A model generated the notes under the pieces. The model did no database searches and was not told the origin of the DNA. It saw only the letters and a list, made by a program, of their open reading frames with translations. Of a stretch of DNA of 64,000 nucleotides, positions 50,132 through 61,185 are shown one piece after another. The first letter of the stretch is position 1; the number at the start of each line of letters is the position of its first letter. The stretch is from positions 89,355-153,354 of the forward strand of contig NZ_VITN01000016.1 of assembly GCF_007828045.1 (NCBI RefSeq), written 5' to 3'. This stretch comes from Nitrospirillum amazonense (lineage in GTDB: Bacteria; Pseudomonadota; Alphaproteobacteria; Azospirillales; Azospirillaceae). A program made the translations under genes and the position numbers.

Positions 50132-50132
<1 letters not shown>
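49644..50132 (-). CDS. sufU: SufU-type Fe-S scaffold / sulfur acceptor
   Basis: Accepts persulfide sulfur from SufS; 162 residues. Conserved metal and sulfur ligands: C40 with D42 (PLCGDKI), C66 (GRGCAIS) and C135 (VKCATL). Between C66 and C135 is an unusual Asp/His-rich stretch DDHEHTDHGH at 102-111. The C-terminus has a short repeat AALEGHAALEG. The start overlaps the sufS stop by one base. Presence of SufU explains the absence of sufE here. Confidence 0.93.
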
Positions 50133-51397
<1,265 letters not shown>

Positions 51398-51401
51398 GAG
51401 G

Positions 51402-52793
51402 TCACTCCCCTAACACCGGGGCGTCGGTGTCGACTGTGATGCCCGTCAGACGGCCGATGCGGTCCTGGATGCGGGCCGTCGCATAGGCGCGCAGGTGTTC
51501 GTCGCCGATCTCCTCCGCCACCTCGTCCAGGAAGGCGGCGATCAGCAGGGCGCGGGCGGTGTCGGCGGGAATGCCGCGGGCGCGCAGGTAGAACAGCGCT
51601 TCCTCATCCAGCTCGCCCGCCGTGGCGCCGTGGCTGCACTTCACGTCGTCGGCGTAGATCTCCAGCTCGGGCTTGGCGTCGATCTCGGCGGTGTCGGACA
51701 GCAGCAGGGCGCGGTTCAGCTGGTGGCCGTCCGTCTTCTGCGCGTCCGGCCGCACGATGATCTTGCCCTGGAACACGGCGCGGCCCCGCCCGTCGATGAC
51801 GCCCTTCACCACCTCGCGGCTGGTGCAGTTGGCGGCGACGTGGTCGATCAGGCTGGTGAAGTCGGCATGCCGGCTGCCGTCCACGCCATAGGCGCCGGAG
51901 ACGCGGGTCTGGGCGCCCGACCCTTGCAGGCGCACCTGGACGTCGGTGCGGGCCAGGCGGCCGCCGGTGGTCAGCACGAAGGTCTCATAGGTGCCCGATG
52001 CCGCCACCGTGGCGGTGACGCTGGCCAGGTGCAGGGCGGTCTCCGCCTCCTCCTGGAACTTGGCGTGGCGCAGGATGGCGCCCTCGCCGACGCGCACGCC
52101 GCTGACGATGTTGGCGAAGGTCGCACCACCGCCCCGGGCCACATGATGCTCCGCCACGGTTACCTCGGCACCCGCCGCCACGTCGATCAGCAGGCGGGGA
52201 TGCCAGGCGCCATCGGCGGCGGTGGCGATGAAGACGATCTCCACCGGCCGGGCCAGCTTCACGCCCTCACCCACGGTCAGCACCGCCCCCTCGGCCAGGA
52301 AGGCGCCGTTCAGGCCGACGAGGCCTAGCGCCTGGCCACGGCCGGGGTTGGGGCCGACGCGCAGGCCGGTGTCGGCCTTGGGCGCGGGGAAACGCTCCAG
52401 CACTTCCGCCGCGGTGGCGGGGGAGGCCTCGATCAGGCCGCGCAGGCTATCCAGGGTGACGCTCTGGGGCAGGGCGCCCACGGCGGACAGGGCGGCGTTG
52501 AACCGGCCGTCCACGAACACCAGGCGATGGGTCTCGCCCGGCGCCACGCTGGGAACGTCAAAGTCCGTGTTGGCGGCGCTGTCGATCGTCCCTTGGGCCG
52601 GGGCCAGGCTGACGCCGGCCAGGTCGCGCAGGTTGGTGTACTTCCAGCCCTCGACCTTGGGCGTGGGGATGCCGTCAGCCAGGAAGCGGGCATAGCCGTC
52701 GGCGCGCAGCCGGTCCAAGCCGGCGGCGCCGGCGCCGGGCAGGCCGGGGCTCAGGGTTTCGTACAGGTCTTTCAGGGTGGCGATGGCGGCCAT
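51402..52793 (-). CDS. sufD: SUF complex subunit SufD
   Basis: Partner of SufB and SufC in the cluster-assembly scaffold; 463 residues. The N-terminal part has KVEGWKYTNLRDLAG, and the C-terminal beta-helix core carries QKTDGHQLNRALLLSD, KPELEIYADDVKCSHGATAG and LDEEALFYLRARGI, all family features. ATG at 52793 follows GAGGGGT by 7 bases; a GTG three codons upstream is less likely. 12 bases after sufC. Confidence 0.96.
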   Translation of the reverse strand: MAAIATLKDLYETLSPGLPGAGAAGLDRLRADGYARFLADGIPTPKVEGWKYTNLRDLAGVSLAPAQGTIDSAANTDFDVPSVAPGETHRLVFVDGRFNAALSAVGALPQSVTLDSLRGLIEASPATAAEVLERFPAPKADTGLRVGPNPGRGQALGLVGLNGAFLAEGAVLTVGEGVKLARPVEIVFIATAADGAWHPRLLIDVAAGAEVTVAEHHVARGGGATFANIVSGVRVGEGAILRHAKFQEEAETALHLASVTATVAASGTYETFVLTTGGRLARTDVQVRLQGSGAQTRVSGAYGVDGSRHADFTSLIDHVAANCTSREVVKGVIDGRGRAVFQGKIIVRPDAQKTDGHQLNRALLLSDTAEIDAKPELEIYADDVKCSHGATAGELDEEALFYLRARGIPADTARALLIAAFLDEVAEEIGDEHLRAYATARIQDRIGRLTGITVDTDAPVLGE

Positions 52794-52805
52794 GGAACGC
52801 ACCCC

Positions 52806-53558
52806 TCAGGCGGCTTCGGGCGAGCCGAATTCGGCGTAGCCCTTGGCTTCCAGCTCCAGCGCCAGCTCCTTGCCGCCGCTGCGCACGATCTTGCCGTAGG
52901 CCAGGACGTGCACGTGGTCGGGCACGATGTAGGACAGCAGGCGCTGGTAATGGGTGATGACCAGCATGGAGCGTTCGGGGCTGCGCAGGCTGTTCACGCC
53001 GTCGGCCACCAGCTTCAGGGCGTCGATGTCCAGGCCGCTGTCGGTTTCGTCCAGGATGGCGAAGCTGGGTTCCAGCATGGCCATCTGCAGGATGTCGTTG
53101 CGCTTCTTCTCACCGCCGGAGAAGCCGACGTTGACGGCGCGCTTGATCATGTCGTCGTTCATGTTCAAGGATTTGGCCTTGGCGCGGATCAGCTTCAGGA
53201 ACTGCATGGCGTCCAGCTCGGGCAGGCCCTTGTGCTTGCGCACGGCGTTCAGCGCCGTCTTCAGGAAGGTGGTGTTGGACACGCCGGGGATCTCCACCGG
53301 GTACTGGAAGGCCAGGAACACGCCCTCCGCCGCCCGCTCCTCGGCCTCCATGGCCAGCAGATCCTTGCCCTGGAAGGTCACGGAACCCCCAGTCACCTCA
53401 TAGCCGTCGCGGCCCGACAACACATAGGACAGGGTGCTCTTGCCTGAGCCGTTCGGGCCCATGATGGCATGCACCTCGCCCGGGTTGATGGTCAGGTTGA
53501 TCCCCTTCAGGATTTCCTTGCCGTCGACGGTGGCGTGCAGGTTCTTGATTTCCAGCAT
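52806..53558 (-). CDS. sufC: SUF complex ATPase SufC
   Basis: Soluble ABC-type ATPase of the SufBCD scaffold; 250 residues. Walker A GPNGSGKST (34-42), Q-loop FLAFQYPVEIPGV, signature FSGGEKKRNDI, Walker B and D-loop AILDETDSGLD, and the switch histidine in VITHYQRLL. 66 bases after sufB. Confidence 0.98.
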   Translation of the reverse strand: MLEIKNLHATVDGKEILKGINLTINPGEVHAIMGPNGSGKSTLSYVLSGRDGYEVTGGSVTFQGKDLLAMEAEERAAEGVFLAFQYPVEIPGVSNTTFLKTALNAVRKHKGLPELDAMQFLKLIRAKAKSLNMNDDMIKRAVNVGFSGGEKKRNDILQMAMLEPSFAILDETDSGLDIDALKLVADGVNSLRSPERSMLVITHYQRLLSYIVPDHVHVLAYGKIVRSGGKELALELEAKGYAEFGSPEAA

Positions 53559-53624
53559 CTTGAAACGTTCCTTGAAACCGAATGTCGTGTGCAGCTTGGG
53601 TGGACAGGGGCGGTTGCGGCGCCC

Positions 53625-55109
<1,485 letters not shown>

Positions 55110-55129
55110 GTTCTCGCTCTTCCTCGAAA

Positions 55130-55597
55130 TCAAATAGCGTCGGCGGTGGCCGGCAGGGCCGGCGCCGCCTTCGGCAGGAGGGGGTCGGGGAACGACGGCC
55201 GGGCCATGTCGGCCAGGCTGACGCCCTCCAGCGCGCCGCGGACGGCGCGGTTCACCCGGTCCCAGTTGCCCCGGCGGGGGCACAGGCTTTCCACCCCACA
55301 GGCCCCGGGCGCGCCCTCGACACAGTCGGTCAGGGCGATGGGGCCGTCGATGGCGGCGATGATCTGGGCGACGTTGATGGCGTCCGGCGCGCGGGCCAGG
55401 CGGTACCCGCCGGTAGCCCCCCGGTGCGAGGCCATCAGGCCGTCGCGGGCCAGCAGCTTCAGGATCTTGGACACGGTGGGGGCCGGCAGGCCGGTACGCT
55501 CCGCGAGCGAGATGGCGGTATGCGGGCCGCCATCGCCCTGGATCATCGCGGTCATCACCACGACTGCGTAGTCCGTCAATTTGCTCAGCCGGATCAC
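55130..55597 (-). CDS. iscR: Rrf2-family Fe-S regulator of the SUF operon
   Basis: A winged-helix repressor that senses Fe-S supply; 155 residues. The start [16 protein letters not shown] and [11 protein letters not shown] wing are typical. Three cysteines, C92, C100 and C106 ([18 protein letters not shown]), match the cluster-ligand pattern of IscR with slightly longer spacing. GTG at 55597 gives the family N-terminus; the frame is open another 42 bases to a TTG without support. First gene of the eight-gene SUF operon, so probably autoregulatory. It may be called SufR or IscR; motifs do not decide. Confidence 0.92.
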   Translation of the reverse strand: MIRLSKLTDYAVVVMTAMIQGDGGPHTAISLAERTGLPAPTVSKILKLLARDGLMASHRGATGGYRLARAPDAINVAQIIAAIDGPIALTDCVEGAPGACGVESLCPRRGNWDRVNRAVRGALEGVSLADMARPSFPDPLLPKAAPALPATADAI

Positions 55598-56034
55598 GGG
55601 GTTTGAGGTCCTGCGCCTGGTGGAAAATTCGGCCGGCAATCCGGACCAAATCAGTACCCTTTAAGTAGCCACTCCCCTTTCCATGTCAAGCGAGGATGTT
55701 TTGCGGCATATGAACCGCCCGGATGGGCGGGTTGCAGCAATAGCGGGTTCGCGACGGGAGTACCCCGGAGGCGAAAGGTCAAGGGCACGGTCGGGCGGCT
55801 GTTAACCCGGTATGTCCTGGGCGGGCGGCCGCTGCTGTGCGGCATGACCGATGGGCGTTTGACCCCGCCGGCCCATAGGCGCAGGCTTTGTTTCCAGGAG
55901 GCGGGCGGCATAGCCCGCGCTTTGAACCGAACGAAACCCCCGGCATGGTGGGACGTCCGGAAACACGGTCGGATCTATCGCGGCAAAGCGGCCGCCCTGG
56001 ATGCGGTTTCGAGGCTTTTGCCCATCCGACTGAG

Positions 56035-56092
56035 AAAAAACGGCGGACCAGGATGGATGCCCCCAGGGGCCCAAACCTGATCCGCCGTTTTT
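56035..56092. terminator. Long bidirectional terminator
   Basis: AAAAAACGGCGGACCAGG pairs with CCTGATCCGCCGTTTTT (one mismatch) around a GC-rich loop. The flanking A-run and T-run allow termination from either side. On the minus strand it would end LysR-gene transcription after repeat copy B. Confidence 0.85.
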
Positions 56093-56112
56093 AATTATGG
56101 GTTGTTATTGTT

Positions 56113-56211
56113 CCCTCAAACGCCGGGCGCGGGCATCCGCCCGCTTGGCTTATCCTCAGTTTCCAGTCCGCTACGCTCCCCGGAAACTTCCGGCGGACGC
56201 GGTCGCGTCCT
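56113..56211 (-). repeat. Dispersed structured repeat, copy B (full length)
   Basis: On the minus strand three hairpins in order: GGACGC-GACC-GCGTCC, AGTTTCC...GGAAACT, GCGGGC-GGAT-GCCCGC, then GCCCGGCGTTTGAGGG. Compared with copy A, most differences inside stems are paired changes. It starts 35 bases after the LysR-gene stop, in the sense direction. Confidence 0.8.
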
Positions 56212-56245
56212 TGTCGCTACGCTCCGTTGTGCCGTTCTTTGAAGG

Positions 56246-57208
56246 CTACCCCAGCTTCAGGCCCACGTCCCAATAGGGGTTGGGGCCGAAGCGGTCGGCC
56301 AGGAAATCCACGAAGACGCGGACCTTGGACGACAGGTGGCGGTTGGCGGGGAAGACGGCGTTGATGGCGCTGCGCGTCACCGCCCATTCCTGCAGGATGG
56401 GCACCACCCGGCCTTCCGCCAGGGCCTTGCCGCAGATGAAGGTGGGCAGGGCCACGATGCCGACGCCGGCGCAGGCGGCCTCCAGCAGCACGTCGCCGTT
56501 GTTGGCGCGCAGGCGGGCGTTGACCTTCACCAACCGGGTGGCGGCACCGGGGTCGTGGTTGCCGCCGCGCGCCGCCCCGGGGGTCAGCGGCGTGGTGCGG
56601 AACAGCCACTGTGCCCCCTGCGGGATGTTGGTGTAGATCAGGCAGTCGTGCTGGGCCAAATCCTCCGGTGCGCGCGGCACCCCCCGGCGGGTCAGGTAGG
56701 CCGGGCTGGCGGCATGCACCAGCCGCGCCGGGCAGATGCGCTTGGCCACCAGCGAGCTGTCCTTCAACTGCCCGATGCGCACCGCCACGTCATAGCCCTC
56801 GTCTACCAGGTCGACGAAGCGGTCGTTCAGGTCCATCTCCACCTCGATATCGGGGAAGGCGGACAGGAAGTCGGCGATGGCCGGCCCCAGGTGTTGCATG
56901 CCGAAGCTCATGGGGGCGGCCACCTTCAAGACGCCGCGCGGCGCCGCCTGCAAACTGGCGAGGGAGCGGTCGGCCTCATCCACGTCGGCCAGGATCTGTT
57001 GCACCCGGACCAGATAGGTCTCCCCCGCCTCCGTCAGGCTGATGCGCCGCGTGGTGCGGTTCAGCAGCCGGGCGCCCAGCCGCGCCTCCAGCTCCGTCAT
57101 GCGCCGGCTGGCGGCGGAACGGGACAGGCCCAGCTTGGCCGCCGCCACCGTGAAGCTGCGGGTTTCCGCCACGCGGGCGAACAGGGCCATGTCGTCCAGA
57201 CGATCCAC
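56246..57208 (-). CDS. LysR-family transcriptional regulator
   Basis: A 320-residue regulator. The N-terminal winged helix-turn-helix ([20 protein letters not shown], then [20 protein letters not shown]) is followed by an effector domain of the CrgA/AaeR-like type ([18 protein letters not shown]). GTG at 57208 follows GAGGA by 7 bases and gives the usual [13 protein letters not shown]. It is divergent from wrbA across a 169-base region with two dyads, one a classical T-N11-A LysR box, so control of wrbA is likely. The effector is unknown; quinones or related electrophiles are plausible from the neighbour. Confidence 0.93.
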   Translation of the reverse strand: MDRLDDMALFARVAETRSFTVAAAKLGLSRSAASRRMTELEARLGARLLNRTTRRISLTEAGETYLVRVQQILADVDEADRSLASLQAAPRGVLKVAAPMSFGMQHLGPAIADFLSAFPDIEVEMDLNDRFVDLVDEGYDVAVRIGQLKDSSLVAKRICPARLVHAASPAYLTRRGVPRAPEDLAQHDCLIYTNIPQGAQWLFRTTPLTPGAARGGNHDPGAATRLVKVNARLRANNGDVLLEAACAGVGIVALPTFICGKALAEGRVVPILQEWAVTRSAINAVFPANRHLSSKVRVFVDFLADRFGPNPYWDVGLKLG

Positions 57209-57236
57209 GCGTCGGTCCTCGGAGGCTGGTGTCAGG

Positions 57237-57259
57237 ATTGTTGCAAGCTGCGGAACAAT
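57237..57259. promoter_or_regulatory. LysR-type operator between the regulator and wrbA
   Basis: ATTGTT-N11-AACAAT is a perfect dyad with the T-N11-A spacing of LysR recognition sites, 29 bases from the LysR-gene start and about 120 from wrbA. Confidence 0.65.
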
Positions 57260-57273
57260 TTTATGCCCAGTCA

Positions 57274-57293
57274 CCGGATTATCCGCAATCCGG
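57274..57293. promoter_or_regulatory. Second dyad in the LysR-wrbA region
   Basis: CCGGATT-ATCCGC-AATCCGG, a perfect 7-bp dyad. LysR regulators often use a second, activation site nearer the target promoter; this one is on the wrbA side. Confidence 0.5.
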
Positions 57294-57377
57294 AACACGG
57301 CTATGGTCCCTTCATCGCAACGCCGCGCGGTCCGAAACGCATCAGGCGCCGGCCCAAACCCACTGATGGAGATGGCA

Positions 57378-57980
57378 ATGGCCAAGGTTCTCGTCCTCTA
57401 CTACAGCAGCTATGGCCACATCAAGACGATGGCGAAGGCGGTGGCCGAGGGCGCCAAGTCCGTGCCCGGCACCGAGGTGGTGGTGAAGCGCGTGCCGGAA
57501 CTGGTTCCGGTCGAGGTCGCGCAGAAGGCCGGCATCAAGCTGGACCAGGAGGCCCCCATCGCCACGGTGGATGAGCTGCCGCAGTACGACGCCATCATCT
57601 TCGGCACGCCCACCCGCTTCGGCATGATGGCCTCGCAGATGCGCAACTTCCTGGACCAGACGGGCGGCCTGTGGTTCAAGGGCGCGCTGATCGGCAAGGT
57701 CGGCAGCGTGTTCGTGTCTTCCGCCACCCAGCATGGCGGCCAGGAAAGCACCATCCTGTCCTTCCACACCACGCTGCTGCACCAGGGCATGGTGGTCGTG
57801 GGCCTGCCCTACAGCTTCCAGGGCCAGACCGACAATTCCCAGGTGACGGGCGGCAGCCCCTACGGCGCCACCACCATCGCCAACGGCGACGGCTCGCGCC
57901 AGCCCAGCGAGAACGAACTGGCCGGCGCCCGCTTCCAGGGCGCCCACGTGGCCGGCATCGCCGCCAAGCTGGCGGGTTGA
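57378..57980 (+). CDS. wrbA: NAD(P)H:quinone oxidoreductase WrbA
   Basis: Flavodoxin-like FMN enzyme that reduces quinones by two electrons; 200 residues. The phosphate-binding loop [12 protein letters not shown] is near the start, then the [23 protein letters not shown] signature read across about 76-98, and [16 protein letters not shown] at 57378 follows GGAG by 6 bases; two other in-frame ATGs lie just upstream. Transcribed away from the LysR gene. Confidence 0.95.
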   Translation: MAKVLVLYYSSYGHIKTMAKAVAEGAKSVPGTEVVVKRVPELVPVEVAQKAGIKLDQEAPIATVDELPQYDAIIFGTPTRFGMMASQMRNFLDQTGGLWFKGALIGKVGSVFVSSATQHGGQESTILSFHTTLLHQGMVVVGLPYSFQGQTDNSQVTGGSPYGATTIANGDGSRQPSENELAGARFQGAHVAGIAAKLAG

Positions 57981-58002
57981 TTTTAATTAAATGCGCAACC
58001 GG

Positions 58003-58031
58003 CGGGCCGTCCCTTTCCAGGGGCGGCCCGT
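58003..58031 (+). terminator. Probable terminator of wrbA
   Basis: CGGGCCG...CGGCCCG with inner CCCT/AGGG pairing; only TTCGCATTTT follows, so the T-run is weak. Confidence 0.5.
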
Positions 58032-58113
58032 TCGCATTTTCCGGGAACGCTTGCGGTTCTGGCGCCGTCGTCTCATATCCTGCCCACGCTATTGAAAGCG
58101 AAGGGGTAGGGGA

Positions 58114-58515
58114 ATGCTCGCAAGGGACGCGTTGACGGGGGATGCCCGGCTGCGGGTGGCGATCGCCGGGCTGATCGGCGCGCTGGCGGTGTCGGCCGGC
58201 GCCTATGCCGTCCACGGCCTGGCAGCCGTGCGCGACGCCCATGCCGTAGGCCTGTGGCAGACCGCCAGCCAGTACCAGCTGATGCATGTCGCTGCCGCCG
58301 TGGCCACCACGCTGGGCGGGCATCTGCTCCACCGATCTTTTGCGGCAGTCGCCGGCTGGTTGTTCCTGCTGGGTGCCGTCCTTTTCGGCGGGGCGCTCTA
58401 TGGCCTGGGCTGGTGGGGCCCCAGCGCGCTGGGGGCGGTGGCGCCCCTGGGCGGCTTCAGTTTCATCCTGGGCTGGCTATTCCTGGCCGCCGCCGCCGTG
58501 AAGGCGCCGCGATGA
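58114..58515 (+). CDS. DUF423 membrane protein
   Basis: A 133-residue protein with four hydrophobic helices. The early GALAVSAGAYAVHGL, WQTASQYQLMHVAA and the C-terminal GALYGLGWWGPSALGAVAPLGG are hallmarks of the DUF423 (YgdD-like) family of unknown function. The stop overlaps the tusA start (ATGA). Confidence 0.9.
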   Translation: MLARDALTGDARLRVAIAGLIGALAVSAGAYAVHGLAAVRDAHAVGLWQTASQYQLMHVAAAVATTLGGHLLHRSFAAVAGWLFLLGAVLFGGALYGLGWWGPSALGAVAPLGGFSFILGWLFLAAAAVKAPR

Positions 58516-58748
58516 GCGGGGATCGCAGCCTGGATGCCAAGGGCCTGGTCTGTCCCCTGCCGGTCCTGCGGGCACGCAAGGCCCTGATGGCCATGACGCC
58601 GGGGGACATCCTGACGTTGCTGGCCACCGACCAGGCCGCCCGGCGCGACGTGCCGGCCTTCTGCCAGTCGGCCGGCCACGCCCTGCTGTCCGCCGATGAG
58701 GTGGACGGGGTGCTGACCTTCACGATACGCCGGGCTGGTCCGGCCTGA
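58512..58748 (+). CDS. tusA: Sulfurtransferase TusA
   Basis: A 78-residue sulfur-relay protein; the active cysteine is C14 in DAKGLVCPLPVLRARKAL, with the CPxP motif complete. It could serve tRNA thiolation or cofactor synthesis. Start overlaps the DUF423 stop by four bases, so translation is coupled. Confidence 0.93.
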   Translation: MSGDRSLDAKGLVCPLPVLRARKALMAMTPGDILTLLATDQAARRDVPAFCQSAGHALLSADEVDGVLTFTIRRAGPA

Positions 58749-58857
58749 TCTGGATCATTCTTCGGCAACGGCCGCCGGTAAGGCACTGGCGGCCGGCCGG
58801 CCGCATCGGTGATGATGCCGGCTTAATAATAAGCGGGCATGCGAGGAAACGGTCACC

Positions 58858-59787
58858 ATGGCGACGGCGTTGTTCACCCATTGGTCCTGCCTGGAACATG
58901 AGACGGGGCCGGGCCATCCGGAAAACCCCGGCCGCCTGTCGGCCGTGCTGCGCGCCTTGGACGCCGAACGTTTCCAGTACCTGGACCGCCGCCAGGCGCC
59001 GCGCGCCACCCTGGATCAGGTGGAACGGGTGCACACCCCCGACCTGGTGGCCCGCCTGCAGGCCGCCACCCCCATCACCGGCATCGTGTCGCTGGACGGT
59101 GACACCGTCCTGTCCCCCGGCTCGTTCGAGGCGGCGCTGCATGCGGCCGGGGCCGTCTGCGCCGCCGTGGACGCCGTGATGGCGGGTGAGGTGCGCAACG
59201 CCTTCTGCGCCATCCGTCCGCCCGGGCACCATGCGGAGCCGGGGCAGTCCATGGGCTTCTGCCTGTTCAACAACGTCGGCATCGGGGCGGAGCATGCGCG
59301 CTTCGCCCACGGCCTGCGCCGCGTCGCCATCGTCGATTTCGACGTGCACCACGGCAACGGCAGCCAGACCCTGGCGGAACATGACCCCGACCTGTTCTAC
59401 GGCTCCACCCATGAATGGCCGCTTTACCCCGGCACCGGGGCCCTGGGTGACCGGGGGGATTACGGCACGGTGGTGAACGTACTGTTGCGCGCGGGTTCCA
59501 CGGGCGAGGAATTCCGCGCCGGGATGACGTCGCGGCTGCTGCCGGCCCTGGACGCCTTCGCCCCGGAACTTATCTTCATATCCGCCGGTTTCGACGCCCA
59601 TCGGGCCGACCCGCTGGCCGACCTCGCTTTGGTTGAGGATGATTTCGCCTGGGCGACGGCCGAGATCGCGGCCATCGCCGACCGCCATTGCCGGGGCCGC
59701 TTGGTCTCCTCCCTGGAAGGGGGGTATGATCCCATGGCGCTGGCATCCTGCGTCGCCGCCCATGTGGGCACGCTTATGGAAGTCTAG
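58858..59787 (+). CDS. Histone-deacetylase-family amidohydrolase
   Basis: A 309-residue zinc amidohydrolase. RPPGHHAEP (120-128) provides the catalytic His pair H124/H125; the zinc ligands are D162 and H164 in DFDVHHGNG and D246 in SAGFDAHRADP. Bacterial members deacetylate polyamines, acetylated proteins or acetoin-related substrates; the target is unknown. GAGGA lies about 10 bases before the ATG. The usual alphaproteobacterial context is upstream of xseB-ispA-dxs, as here. Confidence 0.92.
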   Translation: MATALFTHWSCLEHETGPGHPENPGRLSAVLRALDAERFQYLDRRQAPRATLDQVERVHTPDLVARLQAATPITGIVSLDGDTVLSPGSFEAALHAAGAVCAAVDAVMAGEVRNAFCAIRPPGHHAEPGQSMGFCLFNNVGIGAEHARFAHGLRRVAIVDFDVHHGNGSQTLAEHDPDLFYGSTHEWPLYPGTGALGDRGDYGTVVNVLLRAGSTGEEFRAGMTSRLLPALDAFAPELIFISAGFDAHRADPLADLALVEDDFAWATAEIAAIADRHCRGRLVSSLEGGYDPMALASCVAAHVGTLMEV

Positions 59788-59976
59788 GGATGGAAGTCCA
59801 GGGGACGGAAGTTTAAGGGCCTGCCCTGCCGGAAGGGGGGCAGCCTCCCGGCCACGATGCTTGCGGCGGGGGGCGGCCGGTCCTACAGTCGCCCGCCTGT
59901 GGTATACGGCGTTATGGGCGTCCTGCCCCTCGCCGCCGTTTCTTTGCCGTTTTCCCGCGCTTCATGTGGACCCCTC

Positions 59977-60228
59977 ATGACTGAACTGACCCTGCCGGCC
60001 GATATCAAGGCCATGAGTTTCGAGGATGCCTTGGGTGAGCTGGAGCGCATCGTGCGCCAGTTGGAGGACGGCAAAGCCAAGCTGGACGACGCCATCGGTT
60101 TTTATGAACGCGGCACCCTGCTGAAGCGCCATTGCGAAGGGAAGCTGCGGGAGGCCCAGGAAAAGGTCGACCGCATCACCCTGGGCGGTGACGGAACGGT
60201 GGGCACGGAACCGGCCCGCATCGATTAA
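59977..60228 (+). CDS. xseB: Exodeoxyribonuclease VII small subunit
   Basis: An 83-residue helical protein; MSFEDALGELERIVRQLEDG and LDDAIGFYERGTLLKRHCEG are the two helices of the XseB family. GTGGA lies 6 bases before the ATG. Positioned before ispA and dxs as in many proteobacteria; the large subunit xseA is not in the window. Confidence 0.95.
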   Translation: MTELTLPADIKAMSFEDALGELERIVRQLEDGKAKLDDAIGFYERGTLLKRHCEGKLREAQEKVDRITLGGDGTVGTEPARID

Positions 60229-60258
60229 GCCCGTACCCTTTCGCCCGAGTGTGCCCTG

Positions 60259-61158
60259 ATGCCCAGCCTGCCCAAAACCCTTACCACCGCCATGGCGGAC
60301 ACCGTCGAACAGGTGGAAACCGCCATCGATATCCTGCTGCCCCGCAGCAGCATGGCGGAGGCCAAGCTGTACGAGGCCATGCGCTATGGCTGCCTGGGCG
60401 GGGGCAAGCGGCTGCGGCCCTTCCTGGTCATGGAAAGCGCCCGCCTGTTCGGCGTCAGCCCGGCCTGCGCCCTGCGCGTGGCGGCGGCGGTGGAATTCGT
60501 CCACTGCTATTCCCTGATCCATGACGACCTGCCGGCCATGGACGACGCCAGCCTGCGGCGCGGCCGGCCCACGGTGCACCGCCAGTTCGACGAAGCCACG
60601 GCCATCCTGGCGGGCGACGCCCTGCTGACCGCCGCGTTCGAGGTCATGACCGACCCCGAGACGCACGAGGATCCCCGGGTGCGCTGCGCCCTGGTCTCGG
60701 CCTTGGCCAAGGCCTCCGGCCCGCGCGGCATGGTGGGCGGCCAGATGATGGACCTGATCGCCGAAAGCCAGACCCTGGACATCGGCGCCATCACCCGGCT
60801 GCAACGGATGAAGACGGGCGAGCTGATCGCCTTCTCCGCCACGGCCGGTGCCATCCTGGGCCGGGCCTCGCCGCCGCAGTTCCACGCCCTGCAGGCCTAC
60901 GCCCACGATTTGGGCCTGGCCTTCCAGATCGCCGACGACCTATTGGACGTGGAGGGGACGGAGGCCGAGACCGGCAAGTCCGTGGGCCGCGACAAGCCAG
61001 CGGGCAAGGCGACCTTCGTATCCATCCTGGGGCTGGACCGGGCCCGTGACCAGGCCGGCCGGCTGGCCGACCAGGCCACGCGGCATCTGGAGATTTTCGA
61101 GGGCCGGGCGTCGATGTTGCAGGCGGTGGCGCGCTTCGTTGTGGATCGGCGGTCTTAA
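60259..61158 (+). CDS. ispA: Farnesyl diphosphate synthase / polyprenyl synthetase
   Basis: Adds isopentenyl diphosphate to allylic chains; 299 residues. First aspartate-rich motif DDLPAMD (D89-D95), second DDLLD (D226-D230), GGGKRLRPFL and GQMMDLIAE (Gln before the helix) also present. The two residues between Pro and Asp in the first motif (DDxxxxD) are typical of bacterial short-chain synthases. 30 bases after xseB, 27 before dxs. Confidence 0.95.
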   Translation: MPSLPKTLTTAMADTVEQVETAIDILLPRSSMAEAKLYEAMRYGCLGGGKRLRPFLVMESARLFGVSPACALRVAAAVEFVHCYSLIHDDLPAMDDASLRRGRPTVHRQFDEATAILAGDALLTAAFEVMTDPETHEDPRVRCALVSALAKASGPRGMVGGQMMDLIAESQTLDIGAITRLQRMKTGELIAFSATAGAILGRASPPQFHALQAYAHDLGLAFQIADDLLDVEGTEAETGKSVGRDKPAGKATFVSILGLDRARDQAGRLADQATRHLEIFEGRASMLQAVARFVVDRRS

Positions 61159-61185
61159 AAGAAAAGTTTGATTGGGAGCCGATGA

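Larger units (their letters stand above)
55598..56245. promoter_or_regulatory. Intergenic region between the SUF operon and the LysR gene
   Basis: 648 bases with no supported gene; several short open frames have no ribosome site or family features. The SUF promoter must lie near 55600-55680: on the minus strand the sequence TACTTAAAGGGTACTGATTT is the only AT-rich part and may include the Rrf2 site. A hairpin CCGCCC-GGAT-GGGCGG lies at 55715-55730. A strong two-way terminator (56035-56092) and repeat copy B (56113-56211) fill the far end. Confidence 0.5.

Noticed and set aside
55651..56094. Several short open frames on both strands between the SUF operon and the LysR gene
   Set aside because: They overlap one another and the terminator, have no ribosome sites and give low-complexity products.
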